From Pseudomonadota bacterium (GTDB lineage Bacteria; Pseudomonadota; Gammaproteobacteria; Acidiferrobacterales; Acidiferrobacteraceae): 5,315 nucleotides of DNA. The notes beneath the pieces are model-generated. The model made no database searches and had not been told where the DNA came from. It was given only the letters and a program-made list of their open reading frames with translations. Where the stretch lies: the NCBI GenBank assembly GCA_021795255.1, contig JAJYPQ010000319.1, forward strand, positions 1 to 5,315. The letters run 5' to 3'. Below are positions 1 through 5,315 of this stretch, in pieces; within the stretch, counting starts at the first letter, position 1; the number at the start of each line of letters is the position of its first letter. A program made the translations under genes and the position numbers.

Positions 1-369
1 CCCCATGCCGGGGAAGGGGGCTATTTGGGTCACGAGGACAGAGACATCATAGGCCCGGCGGTGGATCGCGCCCAAAGCCGCGGCATAGATGCCGTGGGGC
101 CGATCTCGGCGGATACGGCCTTTGTACCCGATCGACTCATAGGTGTCGATGCGGTGCTCACTATGTATCACGACCAGGGCCTGCCGGTCTTAAAGAGCCA
201 TGGCTTCGGCCGTGCCGTCAATGTCACGTTAGGACTCCCGTTCGTGAGGACCTCGGTGGATCACGGCACGGCCCTCGACCGCGCGGGCCAAGGATTGATC
301 GACACCGGGAGCCTCGTCGAAGCGCTCGCGCTGGCCAAAGACGCCGCCTTGGCCCATGGCCGTACTTAA
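1..369 (+). CDS. pdxA: 4-hydroxythreonine-4-phosphate dehydrogenase PdxA, C-terminal part (5' end outside window)
   Basis: PdxA oxidises 4-phosphohydroxy-L-threonine with NAD(P). The product loses CO2 to give 3-amino-2-oxopropyl phosphate, which PdxJ uses in the DXP-dependent pyridoxal phosphate pathway. The frame is open from base 1 and gives 122 residues. It starts at the metal-site motif PHAGEGG (bases 1-21), whose His corresponds to His211 of the E. coli enzyme. A second metal-ligand motif, [11 protein letters not shown], lies at about bases 163-195, followed by VNVTLGLPF and the [10 protein letters not shown] segment typical of the family. E. coli PdxA (about 329 residues) has a tail of nearly the same length after this point, so the 3' end is intact and about 210 N-terminal residues are missing. 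The last 14 bases overlap the start of rsmA, the usual gammaproteobacterial neighbour. Identification is firm; the start cannot be seen. Confidence 0.96.
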   Translation, partial: PHAGEGGYLGHEDRDIIGPAVDRAQSRGIDAVGPISADTAFVPDRLIGVDAVLTMYHDQGLPVLKSHGFGRAVNVTLGLPFVRTSVDHGTALDRAGQGLIDTGSLVEALALAKDAALAHGRT

Positions 370-1150
370 AAAGCGGTTTGGGCAGCATTTTTTACGCGAT
401 GAAGCGGTGCTTCGACATATTGCCGATGCCTGTTTGGCCGCCCCGGGCGAGCAAACGGTCGAGATAGGTCCGGGGGGCGGCGCTCTGACGGCGCACCTTT
501 TAGAGCGCCTCCAACGGCTCCATGTGATCGAGATCGACCGGGACCTGGTGGCCGATCTCGGACGACGATTCCCCCCGCCTCGTGTCACGGTTCACGAGGG
601 CGACGTGCTTCGTTTCTCGCTATGCAAGATCGGCGCGAGCGGTCTGCGAGTCGTAGGCAATCTTCCCTACAACATCTCCACGCCGCTCATTTTTCATCTG
701 TTGGATCAGCCCTGCATCCAAAGTATGGTGTTTTTGTTGCAAAAGGAGGTCGTCGACAGGCTGGCGGCCGCCCCGTGCGGCCCGGACTATGGACGCCTGT
801 CGGTGATGGTCCAGGCCCGGTGCGACGTGGCCCCGCTCTTTGCGGTTTCGGCCCATGCCTTCACGCCGCCCCCCAAGGTCGAGTCCCGGCTCGTGTATCT
901 TCGGCCGATTCCTCACCGTATCCCCCCATCGGACGTCGTGCGGTTCGCCAAGCTAGTGGCGACCGCCTTTTCGCAGCGACGGAAGATGCTGCGCCACAGC
1001 TTGAAGACCTATTTCTCCGCCGGCGACTGGGCTGCCCTCGGCATAGATCCTACCCGTCGGGCCGAAACCTTGGCCTTCGAGGAGTTCGCGGCGCTGGCGG
1101 CTTATCGAAGCCCTGCCGAAGCCGACGCTCAGGACTCGTCGACCCCGTAA
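356..1150 (+). CDS. rsmA: 16S rRNA (adenine1518-N6/adenine1519-N6)-dimethyltransferase RsmA (KsgA)
   Basis: RsmA uses S-adenosylmethionine to dimethylate two adjacent adenines in the helix 45 loop of 16S rRNA (A1518 and A1519 in E. coli), a late 30S assembly step. Loss of the enzyme is known to give kasugamycin resistance. The 264-residue product is close to the usual 265-275. It opens with the family signature KRFGQHFL (residues 6-13). SAM motif [11 protein letters not shown], lies at 36-45. The acidic strand-end EID is at 59-61 and GD at 82-83. The catalytic motif NLPYNIS is at 102-108. The family segments QKEVVDRL (129-136), YGRLSVMVQ (145-153) and [14 protein letters not shown] (169-182) follow, and then a basic C-terminal domain containing [10 protein letters not shown] (207-216). 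The ATG at 356 puts the signature at the expected depth. I see no strong Shine-Dalgarno before it, so translation may be coupled to pdxA through the 14-base overlap. The 3' end overlaps convergent queH by 22 bases. No apaG or apaH follows, although they often do in related genomes. Confidence 0.97.
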   Translation: MAVLKKRFGQHFLRDEAVLRHIADACLAAPGEQTVEIGPGGGALTAHLLERLQRLHVIEIDRDLVADLGRRFPPPRVTVHEGDVLRFSLCKIGASGLRVVGNLPYNISTPLIFHLLDQPCIQSMVFLLQKEVVDRLAAAPCGPDYGRLSVMVQARCDVAPLFAVSAHAFTPPPKVESRLVYLRPIPHRIPPSDVVRFAKLVATAFSQRRKMLRHSLKTYFSAGDWAALGIDPTRRAETLAFEEFAALAAYRSPAEADAQDSSTP

Positions 1151-1782
1151 AATCGCTTGCCAAACTGAATTTTGGCTTGCCCTCTTTTTAGACGGGCGCG
1201 ATTCGTGTCGCGGAGCGAGTAGACGCATCCGCAGTACTCCTGCTGATAGAAGTGCTGCTCCTTCGATAGCGTAATCATGCGCTGGCTGCCGCCGCCCTTG
1301 CGCCAGTTGAATGTCCAATAGGAGAGTCCGTTAAACCCCGCCGCCGCTCGTTCGCCACAGCCGTTTATCTGATTCATGTCTTTCCAGCGCGAGATGCCAA
1401 GCGAACTCGTAAACACCGAAAACCCGTGCTCGACTGCGTATAACGCCGAGCGCTCGAATCGGAGATCGAAACAGACCGTGCAACGGGCCCCCCGTTCCGG
1501 CTCGTTCTCAAGCCCTTTGACTCGCTGGAACCAGTTGTCTTGATCGTAGTCGAGGTCGACGAAGGGGATGCCGAGCGCATCGGCAAAGCGCTTGTTCTCG
1601 GCTTTACGCAGCTCGTACTCCGCGCGGGGCTGGATGTTGGGGTTATAAAAAAGCACCGTGAGCTCGATGCCGGACCGCTGCATTTCTTGCATGATGTCGG
1701 CGCAACAAGGGGCGCAGCAAGAATGTAAAAGGATCCGGTGCGAGAGGTCGGGGACGATAAGAAGGGGCCGCTCGGACGTCAT
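1129..1782 (-). CDS. queH: Epoxyqueuosine reductase QueH (DUF208 family)
   Basis: QueH reduces epoxyqueuosine to queuosine in the wobble position of tRNAs for Tyr, His, Asn and Asp. It is an iron-sulfur enzyme unrelated in sequence to the cobalamin-dependent QueG. The 217-residue product shows the DUF208 hallmarks: [10 protein letters not shown] at residues 18-27, FYNPNIQP at 45-52, EYELRK at 55-60, RCTVCFDLR at 100-108, [11 protein letters not shown] at 125-135, a [10 protein letters not shown] segment at 160-169 and YCGCVYSL at 183-190. The paired Cys motifs near residues 22-26 and 101-104 match the conserved metal/redox cysteines of the family. An additional Cys27 directly follows the first motif. 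The ATG at 1782 gives the short leader before LLHSCCAPC that is usual in this family. Its only ribosome-site candidate is a weak AGG about 13 bases upstream. It is the last gene of the minus-strand run, 39 bases after plsC, and its end overlaps rsmA. Confidence 0.94.
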   Translation of the reverse strand: MTSERPLLIVPDLSHRILLHSCCAPCCADIMQEMQRSGIELTVLFYNPNIQPRAEYELRKAENKRFADALGIPFVDLDYDQDNWFQRVKGLENEPERGARCTVCFDLRFERSALYAVEHGFSVFTSSLGISRWKDMNQINGCGERAAAGFNGLSYWTFNWRKGGGSQRMITLSKEQHFYQQEYCGCVYSLRDTNRARLKRGQAKIQFGKRFYGVDES

Positions 1783-1821
1783 GGTCGTATGGTAACCTGC
1801 CGTTTGGGTCTCGAGAAGTGC
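1783..1821 (-). other. 39-base plsC-queH spacer, the longest non-coding gap
   Basis: This is the only gap longer than three bases between genes in the window. On the minus strand it holds no convincing -35/-10 pair, no terminator hairpin with a T-run, and only a weak AGG about 13 bases before the queH ATG. I read it as an intra-operon spacer, with queH probably read through from plsC, but a weak promoter cannot be excluded by eye. Confidence 0.5.
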
Positions 1822-2538
1822 TTAAGCCTCTCTTTCGAGGGCGTCGGTGCGGTCCTTGATCCAGCGCTCGGCGAGCGCATTCACGTCCGCCGGTTCCCGG
1901 CCCAAGACGGCGATGGGCGGACCGACGACGACCCGAATGACACCGGGCTTTTTGAGGAAGGCGCGTCGTCCCCAAAAGCACCCGGCGTTGTGGGCGACCG
2001 GCAGGACCGGGCATGCCGCGGCGCACGCAAGCCTGGCCCCGCCGAGCTTGAACCGGCCGTGTTCGCCGCGGGCAACTCGCGTCCCTTCAGGAAAGATGAT
2101 GACGTAGCGCCCGTCTCGCAAACGCTTCTTGCCATCGCGAATGAGCTGATCGATGGCCCGGCGTTTCTGTTCCCGGGCGATAGCGATCGGCTGGCTTAGG
2201 GCCATGCCCCATCCAAGCAGTGGGATCCAGAGTAGCTCCCTTTTCAGGACCCAGACGTGCGGCGGGAAGATCCATTGATAAGCCAGGGTCTCCCATGTGG
2301 ATTGATGCTTTGACAAGATTACGCACGGGGTCTTCGGGATATTCTCGCGTCCCGTCACTTGGTACGACAGCCCACAGGTGACCTTGAGCCACCAGACCGT
2401 GAATCGCCCCCATTGGCGGATGACCAGATAGCGGGGGATAGGCTTAAGCCAAAAGAGCGCCAACACAACCGGGGCCCATACCGCAATCGAGGCCACGAAG
2501 CCCACTTGGAACAGGGCGGCCCTGACAATTCTCATCAT
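1822..2538 (-). CDS. plsC: 1-acyl-sn-glycerol-3-phosphate acyltransferase, PlsC/HdtS type
   Basis: The likely role is acylation of lysophosphatidate at the inner membrane to give phosphatidate, the precursor of membrane phospholipids. The 238-residue product has a hydrophobic N-terminal segment (about residues 9-31) suited to a membrane anchor. The acyltransferase motifs follow in order: SKHQSTWET (76-84; catalytic His78), KRELLWIPLLGWGMAL (99-114), FPEGTR (149-154) and VLPVAHNAG (178-186). The first motif reads H-x4-E rather than the textbook H-x4-D; as I recall it, the HdtS/LptA group of Pseudomonas has the same reading, so this is probably a subfamily trait. Position next to gmhB and glyS matches Pseudomonas lptA (PA0005), related to P. 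fluorescens hdtS, which was once linked to acyl-homoserine lactone synthesis. The start overlaps the gmhB stop as ATGA. A second Met follows immediately, and no clear ribosome site is seen, so coupling to gmhB is likely. Exact acyl donor and any paralogue are unknown. Confidence 0.92.
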   Translation of the reverse strand: MMRIVRAALFQVGFVASIAVWAPVVLALFWLKPIPRYLVIRQWGRFTVWWLKVTCGLSYQVTGRENIPKTPCVILSKHQSTWETLAYQWIFPPHVWVLKRELLWIPLLGWGMALSQPIAIAREQKRRAIDQLIRDGKKRLRDGRYVIIFPEGTRVARGEHGRFKLGGARLACAAACPVLPVAHNAGCFWGRRAFLKKPGVIRVVVGPPIAVLGREPADVNALAERWIKDRTDALEREA

Positions 2539-3089
2539 GGGGTTAGGGCGATCCCCCCACCGAGGAGCGCCGAGGTAAACGCCGCGAGGTCGTCGAAGAC
2601 CGCGACCGAGTCAAGCCCGCCGGCCGTGGTCAAGGTCTTTAAGCCCTTGCCGGTCTTCACCAAGACGGGTATCGCCCGGGCCGCGCGGGCGGCCTCGATA
2701 TCGCGCAGCGAATCCCCCACCGCGTAGGTGCCGTTTAGGTTGGTCTTTAAGCGAGTCGCGATGTCTTCGAAAAGGCCGATGTTCGGTTTGCGGCAGCGGC
2801 AGCGATCCTCCGGGCCATGCGGGCAAAAGAAGATGGCATCGATCTCGCCGCCTTTGTGGTGGATCTCGTCGATCATGCGGTTATGGATACGGTTTAGCAT
2901 ATCGACGTTAAAGAGCCCGCGGCCGATGCCGGACTGGTTCGTCGCCACGACCACATGAAAGTCGGCATGGACGAGACGGGCGATGGCTTCCAGGCTTCCC
3001 GGTATCGCTTGCCATTCGTCCGGGCTCTTGATGTAGGCGTCAGAGTCTTCGTTGATCACGCCGTCTCGGTCGAGGATGATTAGGCGCAT
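2535..3089 (-). CDS. gmhB: D-glycero-beta-D-manno-heptose 1,7-bisphosphate 7-phosphatase GmhB
   Basis: GmhB removes the C7 phosphate from D-glycero-D-manno-heptose 1,7-bisphosphate in the cytoplasm, a step toward the ADP-heptose used for the LPS inner core. The 184-residue product is a HAD-superfamily phosphatase of normal size. Motif I is DRDGVIN at residues 7-13, with nucleophile Asp7 and acid/base Asp9. Motif II is TNQSGIGRG at 50-58. The motif III Lys is in RKP at 100-102, and motif IV is GDSLRD at 125-130. The zinc-binding loop that marks GmhB is complete as CPH at 89-91 and CRC at 97-99, with a compact C-x-H-x5-C-x-C spacing. The zinc loop argues against a histidinol phosphatase or another HAD enzyme. 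The ATG at 3089 has an AGGA eight bases upstream and lies three bases after the MazG-like gene. The stop overlaps the plsC start by four bases. Confidence 0.95.
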   Translation of the reverse strand: MRLIILDRDGVINEDSDAYIKSPDEWQAIPGSLEAIARLVHADFHVVVATNQSGIGRGLFNVDMLNRIHNRMIDEIHHKGGEIDAIFFCPHGPEDRCRCRKPNIGLFEDIATRLKTNLNGTYAVGDSLRDIEAARAARAIPVLVKTGKGLKTLTTAGGLDSVAVFDDLAAFTSALLGGGIALTP

Positions 3090-3092
3090 AAC

Positions 3093-3428
3093 TTAGGTCC
3101 TGAACTCGGAGACTCGTATGCGCCCGTTGATTATGCGCGATTCTCGCGTCATGAGCCTTTCCATTTTGGCCCAAAACGCCTTATCCAGCGCAAAATCAGC
3201 GGCGATCGCCGTGCCCATGAGCAGGATCAGAAGGTCCGCGCATTCTTCGGCCAAGGCCTCTCTGTCCCGGCCCTTGGTGACGCACGCCGATATCTCCCCT
3301 AGCTCTTCGGCCATGAGGGCAACTCGGTAAGTGAGGTCCTCGCCTCCCTGACCTTTGAGATCGTGCTTGTCGTGGAAGGCCTGGACGGCCTCTCTCATGG
3401 CGGTAATGGAGTCCCTGTTAGGGCTCAT
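3093..3428 (-). CDS. MazG-like all-alpha nucleotide pyrophosphohydrolase
   Basis: This 111-residue protein looks like a single-domain member of the MazG/all-alpha NTP pyrophosphohydrolase superfamily, which cleaves nucleoside triphosphates to monophosphates and pyrophosphate. The magnesium-binding signature is visible: EELGE at residues 41-45 (E-E-x-x-E) followed by ECAD at 62-65 (E-x-x-D) on the next predicted helix. A helical hydrophobic stretch (LLILLMGTAIAADF, about 66-79) and a basic tail with KMERLMTRESR follow. It is far shorter than the two-domain E. coli MazG (about 263 residues). The substrate cannot be read from sequence; non-canonical or deoxy-nucleotides would be reasonable guesses from the superfamily. 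The ATG at 3428 is well supported by a near-perfect ribosome site and lies 11 bases inside the end of glyS. An internal Met at residue 11 is less likely. The gene sits between glyS and gmhB in the same tight run, so it is probably co-transcribed with them. Confidence 0.85.
   Translation of the reverse strand: MSPNRDSITAMREAVQAFHDKHDLKGQGGEDLTYRVALMAEELGEISACVTKGRDREALAEECADLLILLMGTAIAADFALDKAFWAKMERLMTRESRIINGRIRVSEFRT
3098..3101 (-). promoter_or_regulatory. Shine-Dalgarno for gmhB
   Basis: An AGGA on the minus strand lies eight bases before the gmhB ATG (3089), within the last codons of the MazG-like gene. The spacing is normal and supports this ATG as the start. Confidence 0.6.
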
Positions 3429-5315
3429 CGTGACCTCCTTGGGGTTTGAGGCGCGATACGTCGCCTATGCTTTCGAACATCGCCGAGAGCTTGGACAGCA
3501 AGGTCAAACGGCTACGGCGCAGCTCCCGGTCTTCGGCCATCACCAGAACTTCGAGAAAAAAGGCATCGACGATAGGCCTAAGGCCGCTCAGAGCGACGAG
3601 TGCTTGTTGGTAATCCCCGCCCTCCACCCAAGCCCTAACGCGCGGTTGCAAGGCCTCCAGCATCTCCGCAAGCCGGATCTCGGCGGCCTCCGAGAGGGTC
3701 AACCCCGCGGCGTCGTCTATGACCTCGGGCGCCTGTTTTAGGATATTACGGATCCGCTTGTTCGCGCTAATGAGCGCGGCGGCATCGGGGCTTTGCGCAA
3801 AAAGCGCCAAGGCCGCTACGCGGCGGGTACTGTCGCCGACCTTGGCCATGCCATACGCGAGCCCGGCATCGACCGCATCGGCGGGATAGGAGGCCTCGAG
3901 CAGGTGACGCAGCCGCTCGACTAGGAAGTCACAGACGGCGTCGGGCGTGTTGCTTGCGAGCAGGCCCTGTGGGTATTGGGTGCAGGCCTCTCGGACCAGG
4001 GCCGCGACCGGCATATCGCAGCCCGGGCGCTGCCCAATGAGGTCCCACAACCGGAGCGCGCCGATAGCGGCGCGGCGTAGCGCAAAAGGATCCTTATCAC
4101 CCGTCGGGGCAAGACCGATCCCAAAGATACCGACTAGTGTATCAAGCTTGTCCGCCAAGGCGAGCGTTTGCCCGAGTTCGGTTTGGGGCAGGGCATCGCC
4201 CGCGAATCGGGGGCGATAATGTTCGGCTATGGCCAAAGCCACCGCACTCGACTCCCCGTCATGGCGGGCGTAGTGCCCACCCATGATGCCTTGCAGTTCC
4301 GGGAACTCGCCCACCATGCCTGTCAGCAGGTCGGCCTTGCTTAAATGCGCTGCCCGGTCGGCCAAAGAGGCGTCGCCCCCGGTAAGCCGGGCGATGCCGC
4401 GGGCCAGTCCGCGCAGGCGCCTGACCTTGTCGGCGAGGCTTCCCAGACGTTCTTGGAACACGACGGCCTCCAATCCTTCCGCGTGGTCCTCCAGACGTCT
4501 TTTGCCGTCGTTCTGCCAAAAGAAGCGTGCATCGGCAAAGCGAGCCGCCAGTACCCGCTCGTTGCCGCGGCGCACGACGGATTCGTCTGCGCTCTCGATG
4601 TTCGCTACGGTAATGAATCGCGGGAGGAGCTGCCCGTCGCGCTCGAGCGGAAAGTATTTTTGGTGGTCCTGCATCGCCGCCACCAGCGCTTCTCGGGGGA
4701 TCTTGAGAAAGCCCTCGTCGAAAGACCCCAAAAGAGCCCGTGGCCACTCGACAAGAGATGTCACGAGATCGAGGAGCGCCGGATCTATCAGGGCCTCGGC
4801 GTTTATGCTCGCCGCCAGGGCCTCGACCTGCTCACGGACCCGCGCCTTGCGTTCCTCAAAGTCCGCCAACACGTATCCTTCGGTCTTCAATATGCGGCGG
4901 TAGTCGTCAGCAGACGAGATCATGATCTTTTGCGGGGCATGAAACCTGTGCCCGCGAGTCGTCCGTCCGGCGGTGATCGCCAAGACCGGTACGCGCAGTA
5001 CGCGTTGTCCGTGCAGAAGAACGATCCAATGCACGGGGCGAACGAATTCGGTCTCGTTATCCCCCCAGCGCATCCGCCGTCCCATGGGCAAGCCGCGGAG
5101 GACTTTGTCGAGAACGCCCGGTAGGACAGCCCCTAGGGCCTGGCCCCGACGCCGTTCGCGATAACCTAGGAAGTCCCCGCGGTCGGTAGTCAAGGTCGTG
5201 AGCGCTTCGACCGGGACCTGAAGGGAACGCGCAAAACCTTGCGCGGCGGACGTTGGAATCCCGTCCTTGCCAAAGGCCGCGCGGAGGGCCGGTCCCTTCC
5301 GTTCGACAAACTCGT
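3418..5315 (-). CDS. glyS: Glycine--tRNA ligase beta subunit GlyS (N-terminus outside window)
   Basis: This is the large subunit of the bacterial alpha2beta2 glycyl-tRNA synthetase. The alpha subunit GlyQ carries the class II catalytic core; the beta subunit contributes to tRNA recognition. The frame is open to the right edge and gives 631 residues against about 690 in E. coli, so roughly 60 N-terminal residues are missing. A TTG at 5193 lies inside the conserved LTTDRGDF segment and is not the true start; the reading upstream (VERKGPALRAAFGKDG, 5260-5307) still matches the family. Clear GlyS landmarks are MRWG and FVRPVHW (about 5026-5070), HRFHAP, LVEWPRALL, DHQKYFP, ANIES, FQERLGSL, GHYARHDGE (about 4255-4281), FAGDALP, GIFGIGLAPTGDKDPFALRRAA and ANKRIRNILKQ. 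A C-terminal anticodon-binding-like helical domain (about 3430-3650) ends with LRRSRLTLLSKLSAMF. It is the first visible gene of the minus-strand run; glyQ is expected just upstream. Confidence 0.97.
   Translation of the reverse strand, partial: EFVERKGPALRAAFGKDGIPTSAAQGFARSLQVPVEALTTLTTDRGDFLGYRERRRGQALGAVLPGVLDKVLRGLPMGRRMRWGDNETEFVRPVHWIVLLHGQRVLRVPVLAITAGRTTRGHRFHAPQKIMISSADDYRRILKTEGYVLADFEERKARVREQVEALAASINAEALIDPALLDLVTSLVEWPRALLGSFDEGFLKIPREALVAAMQDHQKYFPLERDGQLLPRFITVANIESADESVVRRGNERVLAARFADARFFWQNDGKRRLEDHAEGLEAVVFQERLGSLADKVRRLRGLARGIARLTGGDASLADRAAHLSKADLLTGMVGEFPELQGIMGGHYARHDGESSAVALAIAEHYRPRFAGDALPQTELGQTLALADKLDTLVGIFGIGLAPTGDKDPFALRRAAIGALRLWDLIGQRPGCDMPVAALVREACTQYPQGLLASNTPDAVCDFLVERLRHLLEASYPADAVDAGLAYGMAKVGDSTRRVAALALFAQSPDAAALISANKRIRNILKQAPEVIDDAAGLTLSEAAEIRLAEMLEALQPRVRAWVEGGDYQQALVALSGLRPIVDAFFLEVLVMAEDRELRRSRLTLLSKLSAMFESIGDVSRLKPQGGHDEP
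3433..3440 (-). promoter_or_regulatory. Strong Shine-Dalgarno for the MazG-like gene, inside glyS
   Basis: On the minus strand the bases read AAGGAGGT, nearly a full complement of the 16S rRNA 3' end, with four bases before the ATG at 3428. It lies within the last codons of glyS. It fixes the start of the MazG-like gene and is the strongest ribosome site in the window, which suggests that this gene can recruit ribosomes on its own as well as through coupling to glyS. Confidence 0.8.

Noticed and set aside
622..1191. 189-codon open frame on the + strand, within rsmA and running into queH
   Set aside because: It is a frame-shifted reading of rsmA with an Arg/Gly/Pro-rich composition typical of out-of-frame GC-rich sequence. 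rsmA itself has every family motif in its own frame.
1738..2199. 153-codon open frame on the + strand, opposite queH start and plsC
   Set aside because: It lies in the same codon-opposed register to plsC and is explained by the same codon bias. No recognisable motif is present and it crosses two firmly identified genes.
2441..2450. 10-base palindrome GGCTTAAGCC in plsC, with a similar GCTTAAGC at 1820-1827
   Set aside because: Several 10-base palindromes are expected by chance in 5 kb. The two copies share no flanking sequence, and neither has a T-run or promoter nearby.
3200..3211. 12-base palindrome CGGCGATCGCCG inside the MazG-like gene
   Set aside because: It contains the GCGATCGC core known as HIP1 in cyanobacteria, but it is a single copy in coding sequence, and about one 12-base palindrome is expected by chance in a window of this size.
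4345..5124. 259-codon open frame on the + strand, opposite glyS
   Set aside because: Its codons lie exactly opposite the glyS codons. Stops in this register would need TTA, CTA or TCA codons in glyS, which are rare in GC-rich genes, so a long open frame is expected by chance. The product shows no recognisable family, while glyS is conserved throughout.
5191..5193. TTG as the glyS start codon
   Set aside because: The frame stays open to the right edge of the window and the upstream residues still match GlyS, so this codon is an internal Leu in the conserved LTTDRGDF segment.
1..5315. Hidden mobile, defence, CRISPR or RNA element
   Set aside because: Seven conserved genes cover nearly every base with at most 39 bases between them. 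I saw no repeat arrays, terminal inverted repeats, integrase or transposase motifs, and no tRNA-like sequence.

Overview
The window is GC-rich and almost entirely coding. It looks like chromosomal housekeeping DNA from a gammaproteobacterium. Two conserved gene neighbourhoods support this: pdxA-rsmA on the + strand, and glyS-gmhB-plsC on the - strand, the latter matching the order known in Pseudomonas (lptA/hdtS, gmhB, glyS). A heptose-bisphosphate phosphatase also implies a Gram-negative cell with LPS. I cannot name the genus from sequence alone.

Layout: positions 1-369 hold the 3' end of pdxA (pyridoxal phosphate synthesis). It overlaps rsmA (16S rRNA dimethyladenosine transferase, 356-1150) by 14 bases. 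rsmA meets a - strand gene tail to tail, overlapping it by 22 bases. That gene is queH (epoxyqueuosine reductase, 1129-1782), the last of a five-gene - strand run. Reading that run 5' to 3' from the right edge gives glyS (beta subunit of glycyl-tRNA synthetase, 5' end cut off), a small MazG-like nucleotide pyrophosphohydrolase (3093-3428), gmhB (2535-3089), a PlsC/HdtS-type lysophosphatidate acyltransferase (1822-2538) and queH. Spacings are -11, +3, -4 and +39 bases, so the run is probably one operon whose promoter lies upstream of glyS, beyond the window. No non-coding stretch exceeds 39 bases.

Functionally, the window mixes translation (glyS, queH tRNA modification, rsmA rRNA modification), envelope synthesis (gmhB for LPS heptose, plsC for phospholipid), a cofactor gene (pdxA) and one small nucleotide-cleaning enzyme. 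I found no RNA gene, mobile element, CRISPR array, phage gene or defence system. The points most worth a second look are the MazG-like gene set between glyS and gmhB, the convergent rsmA/queH overlap without a clear terminator, and the use of QueH for the last step of queuosine synthesis. I see no evidence of an undescribed system.
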